DNA of 64,000 nucleotides from DYRG01 sp041161065 (lineage in GTDB: Bacteria; Pseudomonadota; Gammaproteobacteria; Beggiatoales; Beggiatoaceae), in NCBI GenBank assembly GCA_041161065.1, contig JBEAVE010000006.1:1-64000 (forward strand), read 5' to 3'. Shown piece by piece: positions 35,416-44,055 of this stretch (position 1 is its first letter; each line of letters begins with the position of its first letter). The notes below the pieces were generated by a model. The model searched no databases, was not told the DNA's origin, and saw only the letters and a program-made list of their open reading frames with translations. Made by a program: the position numbers and the translations under genes.

Positions 35416-35742
35416 ATGAGCGAGCATATCGTCACCGTGACTGATGACAATTTTGAACAAACCGTTTTAAAATCTGAACTGCCCGTATTGGTGGATTATT
35501 GGGCGGAATGGTGCGGACCGTGCAAACAAATCGTTCCCATTTTGGAAAAGCTCGCCGAACATTACGAAGGTCGCTTAATTATTGGCAAAATGAACATCGA
35601 TGAAAACACTAAAACGCCAGCCAAATACGCGGTTCGCGGCATTCCCACGCTCATGTTGTTCAAAAACGGACAGCTCGAAGACACCAAAGTCGGTAGTGAA
35701 CCGGAATCAAAATTAGCCACTTGGTTAGATCGGTTGCTTTAA
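35416..35742 (+). CDS. trxA: Thioredoxin 1
   Basis: This 108-residue cytoplasmic disulfide reductase has the redox motif WAEWCGPCKQI (residues 27-37), the family cis-proline in RGIPTLMLFKNG, and the usual length. AAGGAG lies upstream of ATG 35416. It is followed by rho, the same order as in E. coli. The 266-base gap before it holds the pump hairpin and presumably the promoter, but no clear -35/-10 pair was picked out. Confidence 0.97.
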   Translation: MSEHIVTVTDDNFEQTVLKSELPVLVDYWAEWCGPCKQIVPILEKLAEHYEGRLIIGKMNIDENTKTPAKYAVRGIPTLMLFKNGQLEDTKVGSEPESKLATWLDRLL

Positions 35743-35825
35743 TTATTTAATCTTATGATGTTTATTGACTTTCCACGCACACTCCTCTCTTCTCTCCCAA
35801 TCGCACAACACGCCGAACAATCTCT

Positions 35826-37091
35826 ATGAATCTCACCGAATTAAAAAAACAAAGTGCCACAGAATTAAACCGTATTGCGCAAGAACTTAATTTAGAAGGC
35901 ACTGCCCGCTCCCGCAAGCAAGATATTATTTTTGCGCTCCTCAAAGCCCACGCGAAAAAAGGCGAAGATATTTTTGGCGATGGCGTGTTAGAAATCCTCC
36001 AAGATGGGTTTGGTTTTTTGCGTTCCGCCGACAGCTCCTATCTCGCCGGACCCGACGATATTTACGTTTCTCCGAGCCAAATTCGACGCTTTAATTTGAG
36101 AACCGGCGATACGGTTTCTGGAAAGATTCGTCCTCCCAAAGAAGGCGAGCGATATTTTGCGTTGCTCAAAGTCAATGAAATCAATTATGAACCTCCCGAA
36201 AACGCTAAAAATAAAATCCTTTTTGAAAACCTCACGCCTCTCTTTGCAAATGATCGTTTCTCTCTCGAACAAGGCAATGGTTCTACCGAAGATTTAACCC
36301 CTCGAATTATTGATTTAGTTGCACCCATTGGAAAAGGACAACGTGGTTTAATTGTTTCTCCGCCGAAATCGGGTAAAACTATGATGCTCCAAAGTATTGC
36401 GCAATCGATTGTGAGCAAATACCCTGAATGTTATTTGATTGTGTTGTTAATTGATGAACGTCCCGAAGAAGTCACAGAAATGGAACGTTCTGTTAAAGCC
36501 ATTCATGGTGAAGTGATTTCTAGTACCTTTGATGAACCCGCGACTCGTCATGTGCAAGTTGCTGAAATGGTTATCGAAAAAGCCAAGCGTTTAGTGGAAC
36601 ATAAAACCGATGTGGTGATTTTATTAGATTCAATTACCCGTTTGGCGCGCGCTTATAATACAGTTGTCCCTTCCTCTGGAAAAGTCTTAACGGGCGGGGT
36701 TGATGCAAACGCATTACATCGTCCAAAACGTTTCTTTGGTGCGGCGAGAAACATTGAGGAAGGCGGGAGTTTAACTATTATTGCAACTGCCTTAGTCGAT
36801 ACGGGTTCAAAAATGGACGACGTGATTTATGAAGAATTTAAAGGAACAGGTAACAACGAAATCCATTTAGATAGAAGAATTGCTGAGAAAAGAACTTATC
36901 CCGCGATTAATATCAATCGTTCGGGAACAAGACGTGAGGAATTATTAGTCGCGGGCGGGGATTTACAAAAGATTTGGATTTTAAGAAAATTATTGCAACC
37001 GATGGACGAATTAACGGCGATGGACTTTTTATTAGAACGCTTAAAAGTGACTAAAAATAACGCTGAATTCTTTGATTCAATGAAACGCTAA
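35826..37091 (+). CDS. rho: Transcription termination factor Rho
   Basis: This 421-residue hexameric RNA-dependent ATPase ends transcription. The N-terminal helical domain (LTELKKQSATELNRIAQELN) is followed by the RNA-binding cold-shock-like domain (DGFGFLRSADSSYLAGPDDIYVSPSQIRRFNLRTGD) and the ATPase core: Walker A SPPKSGKTMML, LIDERPEEVTEM, Walker B DVVILLDSITRLARAYN, and Q/R loop VLTGGVDANALHRPKRFFGAARN. The start codon has no good ribosome binding site, and the 83-base gap after trxA may carry autoregulatory leader sequence, as known for rho in enterics. A strong bidirectional hairpin follows. Confidence 0.97.
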   Translation: MNLTELKKQSATELNRIAQELNLEGTARSRKQDIIFALLKAHAKKGEDIFGDGVLEILQDGFGFLRSADSSYLAGPDDIYVSPSQIRRFNLRTGDTVSGKIRPPKEGERYFALLKVNEINYEPPENAKNKILFENLTPLFANDRFSLEQGNGSTEDLTPRIIDLVAPIGKGQRGLIVSPPKSGKTMMLQSIAQSIVSKYPECYLIVLLIDERPEEVTEMERSVKAIHGEVISSTFDEPATRHVQVAEMVIEKAKRLVEHKTDVVILLDSITRLARAYNTVVPSSGKVLTGGVDANALHRPKRFFGAARNIEEGGSLTIIATALVDTGSKMDDVIYEEFKGTGNNEIHLDRRIAEKRTYPAININRSGTRREELLVAGGDLQKIWILRKLLQPMDELTAMDFLLERLKVTKNNAEFFDSMKR

Positions 37092-37129
37092 ATAAATTAT
37101 CCACCACCAATTCGCCAAATTGACCACTT

Positions 37130-37169
37130 AATTTCTAACTCCCATCGTTCATCATGGGAATTAGAAATT
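37130..37169. terminator. Bidirectional terminator between rho and hemL
   Basis: A 15-base-pair stem with one mismatch (37130-37145 with 37154-37169, core TCCCAT/ATGGGA) lies between two convergent genes and is flanked by AT-rich sequence on both sides. Confidence 0.75.
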
Positions 37170-38443
37170 TATTTCAAAGTGACAAACACTTCAAATGCCG
37201 TATTAATAGTTTCTTCAATATCTTCGACAGAATGCGCGGCAGAAACAAATCCCGCTTCATACGCAGAGGGGGCTAAATAAACACCTTTCTCTAACATTTT
37301 GTGAAAGAAATCTTTGAAACGTTCAATATTACATTGAGTGGCTTGTTCAAAATTACAAACAGGTTTATCGGTAAAGAAAATCCCAAACATTCCACCCACC
37401 TGATTGGTCGTTAAAGCAATGTTGGCTTCACGCGCTTTTTGTTCTAAACCTTGTAATAGTTGAGTTGTTTTCGCTGTTAAATCTTCGTAGAAACCCGCTT
37501 TTGAAATCAATTCTAAGGTTTTCAAACCCGCTGCCATTGCCACTGGATTACCCGATAATGTGCCGGCTTGATAAACGCCACCTAAAGGCGCGATTTGTTC
37601 CATAATATTTCTTTTCCCGCCAAATGCGCCAACTGGCATTCCGCCGCCCACGATTTTTCCTAAGGTTGTCAAATCAGGTTTGATATGATACAAACCTTGC
37701 GCGCCTTGTAATCCCACCCGAAATCCCGTCATCACTTCATCAAAAATCAACACCGAACCATATTGATCACAAACATTTCTCAAGCCTTCCAGAAATCCTT
37801 TTGTGGGAGGAATGCAATTCATATTTCCTGCGACCGGTTCAACAATAATGCACGCAATTTGCTCACCGAGTTGTTTAAAAAGTTCCTCGACTTGAGAAAT
37901 GTCGTTATAAGGTAAAGTTAATGTATGTTCTGCTAAAGAACTCGGCACACCTAAAGAACTCGGCACACCTAAGGTCAATGCACCCGATCCAGCTTTCACC
38001 AACAACGAATCAGAATGCCCGTGATAGCAACCCTCAAATTTAAGGATTTTCTCACGCTTTGTGAAACCCCTCGCCAAACGAATAGCACTCATAGTTGCTT
38101 CCGTTCCAGAACTCACCATTCTTACCAAATCCATTGCCATTATTTCGCAAAGTTGCTTTGCCATTTCGGTTTCTAAAAGGGTCGGCGCGCCAAAACTTAA
38201 TCCTTTCGCGGCAGTTTGTTGAACGGCGTTGATAACGTCGGGGTGCGCGTGCCCTAAAATCATGGGTCCCCACGAACCAACATAATCAATATATCCTTTA
38301 CCATCAATGTCATACAAGCGACTGCCTTGTGCGCGGTCGATGAAAATGGGATCGCCGCCGACCCCTCGAAACGCTCGAACAGGAGAATTTACCCCGCCCG
38401 GAATGTATTGTTGCGCTTGAGAAAAATATTGATGACCATTCAT
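37169..38443 (-). CDS. hemL: Glutamate-1-semialdehyde 2,1-aminomutase
   Basis: This 424-residue PLP enzyme makes 5-aminolevulinate for heme by the C5 route. It has MVSSGTEATMSAIRLARG, FEGCYHGHSDSLLVKAG, the cofactor aspartate in LIFDEVMTGFR, and the Schiff-base lysine in LTTLGKIVGGGMPVGAFGG. AAAGGA precedes ATG 38443. The gene follows two lipoprotein genes on the minus strand with a 30-base gap, so it may be read from their promoter. An 18-base perfect tandem repeat inside the gene encodes the normal GVPSSLGVPSSL loop. Confidence 0.97.
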   Translation of the reverse strand: MNGHQYFSQAQQYIPGGVNSPVRAFRGVGGDPIFIDRAQGSRLYDIDGKGYIDYVGSWGPMILGHAHPDVINAVQQTAAKGLSFGAPTLLETEMAKQLCEIMAMDLVRMVSSGTEATMSAIRLARGFTKREKILKFEGCYHGHSDSLLVKAGSGALTLGVPSSLGVPSSLAEHTLTLPYNDISQVEELFKQLGEQIACIIVEPVAGNMNCIPPTKGFLEGLRNVCDQYGSVLIFDEVMTGFRVGLQGAQGLYHIKPDLTTLGKIVGGGMPVGAFGGKRNIMEQIAPLGGVYQAGTLSGNPVAMAAGLKTLELISKAGFYEDLTAKTTQLLQGLEQKAREANIALTTNQVGGMFGIFFTDKPVCNFEQATQCNIERFKDFFHKMLEKGVYLAPSAYEAGFVSAAHSVEDIEETINTAFEVFVTLK

Positions 38444-38473
38444 AGAAAATCCTTTATTTTTTGTTTAAGAAAG

Positions 38474-38962
38474 TTATTGCAAGTTCAAAGTAATATCCAC
38501 GCGGCGATTAAGTCGTCGACCTTTTTTTGTACGATTGGACGCAACGGGTTGAGTTTCTCCATAAGGTTTAATGAACAACAGGTTTTCAGAAATGCCGCGT
38601 TTAATTAAGGCTTGTTTCACGGCATTTGCTCGACGTTCAGATAATGAAAAATTATGAGGGTGACTGCCGCGCGCATCAGCTCCCCCTTCAATAAAAATAC
38701 TTATCGGTTTGTAATGTTGAATAGCCGCCACAATTTCATCTAATCGCCCTAATGATGCGGGTTTCAAATGGTGTTTATCGGTATCAAAAAAGATCGCATC
38801 GATGCTAAAAGTAGGGTTTTTAGGGGGCGGAACAACCATGCAATATTGGCATTCAAATTTTGATAACAACGGCTGCGCAGTTTGCTCTTCAAGATCAACC
38901 ACTGCATGATTAGAACACCCGCTTAAAATACCTAATAAAATAATCCCATTCCAAATACGCAT
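38474..38962 (-). CDS. Pal-like OmpA-domain lipoprotein
   Basis: This 162-residue protein has a lipoprotein signal peptide (IILLGILSGCSN, Cys16 lipidated) and a C-terminal OmpA peptidoglycan-binding domain: IFFDTDKHHLKPASLGRLDE, IFIEGGADARGSHPHNFSLSERRANAVKQALI and NRRVDITL. It should tether the outer membrane to the cell wall. It shares an N-terminal block, QPLLSKFECQYCMV, with the lipoprotein encoded just upstream. This is not the tol-pal locus. AGGAGA lies ahead of the start. Confidence 0.88.
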   Translation of the reverse strand: MRIWNGIILLGILSGCSNHAVVDLEEQTAQPLLSKFECQYCMVVPPPKNPTFSIDAIFFDTDKHHLKPASLGRLDEIVAAIQHYKPISIFIEGGADARGSHPHNFSLSERRANAVKQALIKRGISENLLFIKPYGETQPVASNRTKKGRRLNRRVDITLNLQ

Positions 38963-38973
38963 GGTGATTTCTC

Positions 38974-39558
38974 CTAAGGGGTCATGTTCATTAAACGGAC
39001 GGTTAATTCATGGACATCTTGGGCGTAATGAATATCGGCTTCGGTTAGTTGAATAGTTGATGAAGAACTGGGGGTTTCAACGGCGGCGATTTCCTCACTA
39101 TCACTGTCATCATCTTCCTCGTCATCGCGTTTGGATTGGGGTGGCACAGTGGACGCGGGGGGCGGCGTCGGCGCAGATTGCGTAGAAATGCCTAAATCGG
39201 GCGCGTTCAAATCCAGCGTGATCACTTTTACCCCTGTTGAAGGGGGCGGCTGAGAAACGATTTGTGGGGTTTGTGCGGGGATTTCTGTTGGGGTTTGTGA
39301 AACGATTTCTGGCGGCGCAGAATTATCGGGATTATCGAGGGTGGTAATGGTTTGTGGGGCGGGATCGGTTTTTTCGACGGGCGAGGCTTTCACGACGACG
39401 GTCGGCGCGGGGTGCAAACTCGGCACTTCGCAATAAGGGCAAAGCATTTGCGTTAATAGGGGCTGCGTTTTTTGGCGGTTATCCTCCACCACCACGCGCG
39501 CACAGCCGCTCAAATGCACCATCACCATCAAACTCACCACCCAAAAAATATTTCTCAT
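38974..39558 (-). CDS. Proline-rich lipoprotein with CPYC motif
   Basis: This 194-residue protein opens with a lipoprotein signal (FWVVSLMVMVHLSGCAR) and then QPLLTQMLCPYCEV, almost the same block as in the Pal-like neighbour. A long Pro/Thr/Ser-rich stretch follows, then an acidic run (DDEEDDDSDSEE) and a C-terminal segment TIQLTEADIHYAQDVHELTVRLMNM. No catalytic domain is recognised. ATG 39558 (GGAAACG upstream) begins the lipoprotein signal; an in-frame upstream start would bury it. The gene is the first of the lipoprotein-hemL run and diverges from nudJ. Confidence 0.7.
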   Translation of the reverse strand: MRNIFWVVSLMVMVHLSGCARVVVEDNRQKTQPLLTQMLCPYCEVPSLHPAPTVVVKASPVEKTDPAPQTITTLDNPDNSAPPEIVSQTPTEIPAQTPQIVSQPPPSTGVKVITLDLNAPDLGISTQSAPTPPPASTVPPQSKRDDEEDDDSDSEEIAAVETPSSSSTIQLTEADIHYAQDVHELTVRLMNMTP

Positions 39559-39666
39559 AGCGTCGTTTCCAGCAAAAATTAAAAGTCTATGTTGCTCACG
39601 CCCAAATAGCAAGATAGCGCGCGTCATGTCATAATGTTTTTTTAGAAAGTAAAAGCGAGAAATAAG

Positions 39667-40116
39667 ATGATGCGTTGGACACCTTATATCACCGTCGCGG
39701 CAATTATAGAACAACAAGGGCGTTTTTTAATGGTAGAAGAACGCATTGGTGAGCGAATTGTTTTTAATCAACCCGCCGGTCATTTAGAACAACATGAAAC
39801 CTTAATTGATGCGGTGGTGCGTGAAGTACTCGAAGAAACCGCCCATTAGATTGAACCACAAGCCTTAATTGGTGCTTATCAATACACTTATCCTGAAAGT
39901 TTGAAAACCTTTATTCGGTTTTGTTTCACGGGAAAAGTGGTGAGCATTAATCCTAATCAAAAGCTCGATAAAGGTATTATTCAAGCCTTGTGGTTATCTC
40001 ATGAAGAACTCCTCAAACAATCTTCAAAAATCCGTAGCCCGCTTGTGTTAAGAAACATCGACGATTACTTAAAAGGTATTCGTTATCCTTTAGATTTCAT
40101 TCAAGATGTAGAATAG
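39667..40116 (+). pseudogene. nudJ: Nudix phosphatase NudJ, interrupted by an in-frame amber codon
   Basis: Codons 1-60 encode the N-terminal half of a NudJ-type Nudix hydrolase with the box GHLEQHETLIDAVVREVLEETA. Codon 61 is TAG (39847-39849). The same frame then continues with IEPQALIGAYQYTYPES and LDKGIIQALWLSHEELL to a TAG at 40114-40116, exactly as an intact NudJ would. One substitution therefore explains the break; no frameshift is needed. NudJ acts on thiamine and nucleotide di/triphosphates. It lies two bases before mnmA, the classical nudJ-mnmA order. A sequencing error or amber readthrough would restore it. Confidence 0.85.
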
Positions 40117-40118
40117 TT

Positions 40119-41198
40119 ATGCAAAAAGTAATGGTTGGAATGTCGGGCGGCGTGGATTCTTCGGTGGCGGCTTTATTGTTGAAACAACAGGGGTTTCAAG
40201 TCGAAGGATTGTTTATGAAAAATTGGGAGGAAGATGATACAAACAACTATTGCAGCGCAACCGCCGATTTGAAAGATGCTCAAGCGGTTTGTGAAACCCT
40301 ACAAATTCCTCTGCATACGGTTAATTTTGCAACCGAATATTGGAATAATGTTTTTGAGCATTTTTTGAAAGAATACCAAGCAGGTCGAACCCCCAATCCC
40401 GATGTTTTATGCAACCGAGAAATTAAGTTCAAAGTCTTTTTAGAATACGCCCAACATCTCGGCGCACAATCTATTGCAACTGGTCACTATGCAACCTTAA
40501 AATCGGTTAATCATAAAAAGATTTTATGTAAAGCAAACGACTTAAACAAAGATCAAAGCTACTTTTTATATCAACTCAATCAACAACAATTACAACCGGC
40601 GCGGTTTCCAATTGGACATTTAACTAAACCTGAAGTGAGAAAAATTGCCGAACAACACCACCTAATTACCCATAAGAAAAAAGATAGCACGGGGATTTGT
40701 TTTATTGGAGAACGGCGATTTAAAGACTTTTTAAGTCACTATTTGCCTGCTCAACAAGGGCGCATAGAAACACCCGACGGAAAATACTTAGGCGATCATG
40801 ACGGGTTAATGTATTACACCATTGGGCAACGACAGGGTTTGAAAATTGGAGGAACAAAGGATAGCAACGGTGAACCTTGGTTTGTTGCACAAAAAGATTT
40901 GAAAAATAATCGGTTAATTGTCGTTCAAGGATTTGAACATTCATTACTGTTTGCAAAACAACTAACGGCAACCAATGTGCATTGGATTAGTGGAGAACAA
41001 CCTTCAATTCCCTTGCATTGCAAAGCGAAAATCCGTTACCGCCAAGAAGATCAACTTTGCACGATTACCACGTTAGAAGAAAATCGTTGCAACGTGGTAT
41101 TTGAAACGCCGCAACGCGCGATTACATCAGGTCAATCAATTGTTTTCTATCAAGGTGAAGAATGCTTAGGAGGCGCAATTATTGATATTGCAATCTAA
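40119..41198 (+). CDS. mnmA: tRNA-specific 2-thiouridylase
   Basis: This 359-residue enzyme adds sulfur to U34 of Lys, Glu and Gln tRNAs. The PP-loop is MVGMSGGVDSSVAALLL. The first catalytic cysteine is in NPDVLCNREIKF and the second in KDSTGICFIGERRF. It is normal length. It follows the broken nudJ directly; hflD and purB, its partners in enterics, are absent. Its last 33 bases overlap the 3' end of the Anbu gene on the other strand. Confidence 0.97.
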   Translation: MQKVMVGMSGGVDSSVAALLLKQQGFQVEGLFMKNWEEDDTNNYCSATADLKDAQAVCETLQIPLHTVNFATEYWNNVFEHFLKEYQAGRTPNPDVLCNREIKFKVFLEYAQHLGAQSIATGHYATLKSVNHKKILCKANDLNKDQSYFLYQLNQQQLQPARFPIGHLTKPEVRKIAEQHHLITHKKKDSTGICFIGERRFKDFLSHYLPAQQGRIETPDGKYLGDHDGLMYYTIGQRQGLKIGGTKDSNGEPWFVAQKDLKNNRLIVVQGFEHSLLFAKQLTATNVHWISGEQPSIPLHCKAKIRYRQEDQLCTITTLEENRCNVVFETPQRAITSGQSIVFYQGEECLGGAIIDIAI

Positions 41199-41924
41199 CC
41201 AGCTTGGATTGGGTAATTGTTGAAAGGCTTCTCTCAAACTATTTCCCCAACTCGAACGTAATAAATTGAAATAATCATCATCTTGATCAATGCTGGTGTG
41301 GCAGGTTACTTTGAAATCATCGCGGCGGATAACAAGTAAATCTAAAGGCAGCCCCACAGAAAGATTTGAACGAATGGTAGAATCCATTGAAATTAAAGCG
41401 CATTTTGCGGCTTCAAGCAATGAAGTAGAACGTTTCACCACTCGATCAACAATGGGTTTGCCATATTTGATTTCTCCGATTTGAAAAAAGGGTGTTTCCT
41501 CAGAGGCTTCGATAAAATTTCCTGCCGAATAAATATTGAACAAACGGGGAGCTTCTCCTTTAATTTGTCCGCCTAAAATAAAAGAGGAAGCAAAATCAAT
41601 ATTAAAATCGCGCAACGCATTACCATCTCGACGATGAATTTCGCGTAAGGATTCTCCAATACTTCGAGCAACTTCAAATAAATTGGGGGCTTTCAAAATG
41701 CTTAATTGCGGGTTTTCACTGTACAAATTTTCCTTAAGCAAATTCATCAAAGATTGGGTAATCGCCAAATTCCCCGCACTCATAAGAACCAGCACCCTAT
41801 CGTCGGGTTCTTCAAACCACACCATTTTACGAAAAGTATTGATATGATCAATCCCCGCATTGGTTCGAGAATCCGATAACATCACCAACCCACTTTCTAA
41901 CGACATTCCTACGCAATAAGTCAT
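41166..41924 (-). CDS. Anbu proteasome-like peptidase
   Basis: This 252-residue protein starts MTYCVGMSLESGLVMLSDSRTNAG, matching Anbu, the bacterial ancestor-like beta-type proteasome subunit. After Met removal, Thr1 would be the nucleophile, with Asp17 and Lys32 in the catalytic positions. The core includes SSFILGGQIKGEAPRLFNIYSAGNFIEA. Anbu assembles into ring or spiral oligomers; its substrates are unclear. In many bacteria it lies with transglutaminase-like, alpha-E and ATP-grasp genes, none of which is here. AAGGAG lies ahead of the start. Confidence 0.9.
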   Translation of the reverse strand: MTYCVGMSLESGLVMLSDSRTNAGIDHINTFRKMVWFEEPDDRVLVLMSAGNLAITQSLMNLLKENLYSENPQLSILKAPNLFEVARSIGESLREIHRRDGNALRDFNIDFASSFILGGQIKGEAPRLFNIYSAGNFIEASEETPFFQIGEIKYGKPIVDRVVKRSTSLLEAAKCALISMDSTIRSNLSVGLPLDLLVIRRDDFKVTCHTSIDQDDDYFNLLRSSWGNSLREAFQQLPNPSWLDCNINNCAS

Positions 41925-42000
41925 TTCTCACTCCTTAAATCATTTATTTTAATTTTTTATCACCAAAGCCTTCCAATGTTCCATTTTGCATTATCGCCAC

Positions 42001-42039
42001 CAAAAAAAGCTCTCTCTTAAATGGGTTAAGAAAGAGCTT
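42001..42039 (-). terminator. Rho-independent terminator of the CHASE histidine kinase gene
   Basis: AAGCTCT...CTTAA (42007-42020) pairs with TTAAG...AGAGCTT (42026-42039) with one mismatch. On the minus strand it is followed by a run of seven T residues (A2-A8 on the plus strand), just past the stop at 42059. Confidence 0.85.
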
Positions 42040-42058
42040 GTGTATGGAAAGGGGTTAA

Positions 42059-43894
42059 TTAGAAATTGTGGGCGGGTAATTTCAAGATGTAAGTTGTACC
42101 TTTGGAGGGTTCAACTTCGATATCGAAGCGTCCGTGCATCATTTGCCAGAAATGCGAGCTGATTGCTAATCCTAACCGCACGGATTGTTCGCCGCCGCTG
42201 GCGTGGGGATCAGCTTTTGCGAGGGCTTTGAGCAGCCATTCACGCCGTTCTGCGGGCATTCCGCCGCTGGTATCTTTCACCGCAAACCGCACCCATTCTT
42301 TGCCGGCTTCCACTTCGCGCGACACGTCTAAGCTGATTTGACCATTTTCGGTCGCTTCGGAAGCGTTGTTGATTAAATTGAACAGCACTTGGTGCAAACG
42401 GGTTAAATCGGTTTGCATTGTGCCGATGTCGGGCGGGCAATTGACCGTTAACGTGTTGCCATTTTGGCGCGATAAAACGGTGGCGATGCTTTCGACTTCC
42501 TCGACCAAATGCAGGATTTTGCAGGTTTCTGAATGGAGTTCGATTTTGCCGGTTTTAATTTTTGACAAATCCAAAATCCCGTCACTCATCGAGAGCAAGT
42601 ATTTGGCAGAAATATAAATTCTGTCGACATCAGAGGCGATCGCGGAATTAGGCGTATCTTCAACTTCTTCGCGTACCAATTCGCTATAACCGATAATGGC
42701 ATTCAAAGGCGTGCGCAGTTGGTGGCTCATGTTTGCCAAGAAACGCGATTGTGCCAAATTAGCGGCTTCGGCGGCTTCTGCCATTAAATAGGCGTGGCGC
42801 ATCGAATTATGGAAATATAACGCCAACAACAACGTGATAAAAAGCCCAGAAATCAACACGGTCATGGCTTGCCAACGATAGCCAATTAATAAGAAATAGC
42901 CGGGCGCAGGCGTGCAAACTACCGATAACATTCTTCCGCCAATTGAGAAGCGGCGTTCGGTTCTTAATTTAGCACTTTCAAAGTCTTGGTTGAGTTCGCT
43001 TTCGCTGAGTTTTGCCAAAATGCTCTCGTCGACCTGACCGGGTAAAAAGTGCAAAAAGCGCGCATCTTCGTCAATATCTTCAGAATTATCGAAAACCCGA
43101 ATATCGATGGGGCGGGGTTCGAGGGTTTTCATTGCAAGATCAAGCACATCGCCGACCAAATACACCGCCATCACAAATCCCGAAAAGGCTTCACGACGTT
43201 GCGCGATGGTTTGTTGGGGGGCGTTGGGTTTGTAAATGGGCAGGAAAATCACCGAACCCGATTGATTGGTGGTGTCGGGCGCGAGCGTGACGTGGGAAAT
43301 TGCAACGGGTTCGCCACTGTCGCGGGAATTGAACAACAATTGGCGGCGGTTTTTATCGGCGGACACATCTAAACCGACAGAAACTTCATTGCCTTCAATG
43401 GGTTGCACATAATACAGTGGTAAATAACTGTCGCGTTGCCCAGCGGGGACAATTTTCCCGTCGGCGTTTAACTCATTGATTTGAAAGTTAGGATAAAGTT
43501 TTTGGGCTTCAGTCAAAAATTCCGCCCGTTTTTCCGCGCTCACGAAGGGAATCCACTCGATGGCACGAATAGAATTATCTTTGCTAATCAATGGCATGAC
43601 ATAGTTTTTGAAAATTTCGGGATTCACTTCTGTGCCAACCGCTTGAAAAAACGCGCCCATGCTCGATGTCACGAGTTCAATTTTATGTTTGAGTGCCCGC
43701 TCGATGGCGATGGCACGGTCTTCGGCGGCTGCCTGGAAAGTATTGCGCGTGCGCTCTTCTTCCCACATATGCACAAAAACGTACAGCCCAATCGACACCA
43801 AAATTCCCACCGTCAAACTCAACACAATGGGCAAATAACGCTTACCAGAAGAATCAACCCGCGACGGGTACGTTGAGGTAGTCTGTCTGTCCAC
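42059..43894 (-). CDS. CHASE-domain sensor histidine kinase
   Basis: This 611-residue protein has TM1 (LPIVLSLTVGILVSIGLYVFV), a periplasmic CHASE domain (about 55-340, including IRAIEWIPFVSAEKRAEF), TM2 (VLISGLFITLLLALYF), and HisKA with the phospho-acceptor in ANMSHQLRTPLNAIIGY. The ATPase domain has N-box LFNLINNASEA, G1 DTSGGM and G2 RLGLAIS. No receiver domain and no response-regulator gene are nearby, so its partner is unknown. GTG 43894 is used as start, with AAGGAG seven bases ahead. Confidence 0.92.
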   Translation of the reverse strand: MDRQTTSTYPSRVDSSGKRYLPIVLSLTVGILVSIGLYVFVHMWEEERTRNTFQAAAEDRAIAIERALKHKIELVTSSMGAFFQAVGTEVNPEIFKNYVMPLISKDNSIRAIEWIPFVSAEKRAEFLTEAQKLYPNFQINELNADGKIVPAGQRDSYLPLYYVQPIEGNEVSVGLDVSADKNRRQLLFNSRDSGEPVAISHVTLAPDTTNQSGSVIFLPIYKPNAPQQTIAQRREAFSGFVMAVYLVGDVLDLAMKTLEPRPIDIRVFDNSEDIDEDARFLHFLPGQVDESILAKLSESELNQDFESAKLRTERRFSIGGRMLSVVCTPAPGYFLLIGYRWQAMTVLISGLFITLLLALYFHNSMRHAYLMAEAAEAANLAQSRFLANMSHQLRTPLNAIIGYSELVREEVEDTPNSAIASDVDRIYISAKYLLSMSDGILDLSKIKTGKIELHSETCKILHLVEEVESIATVLSRQNGNTLTVNCPPDIGTMQTDLTRLHQVLFNLINNASEATENGQISLDVSREVEAGKEWVRFAVKDTSGGMPAERREWLLKALAKADPHASGGEQSVRLGLAISSHFWQMMHGRFDIEVEPSKGTTYILKLPAHNF

Positions 43895-44055
43895 AATTCC
43901 TCTCCTTGAAATATTACTTTAAGAAAAAATCAACCGTACATCTAAAGCAGATGTTATACCGGAATAGTGCCATTTTGCCTGTTAAGTGGACTTTATCGCA
44001 AGTTATTTTTGAAAAATACCCAATTGACACGACACCTTCAAGGGTTTTTCCACCA

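Noticed and set aside
37930..37972. Perfect 18-base tandem repeat inside hemL
   Set aside because: It encodes GVPSSLGVPSSL, which corresponds to the normal loop of the enzyme, so it is not an expansion that changes the protein length.
39847..39849. Recoding of the amber codon as a special amino acid
   Set aside because: No pyrrolysine-type genes or supporting structure are visible; a point mutation or sequencing error is simpler.
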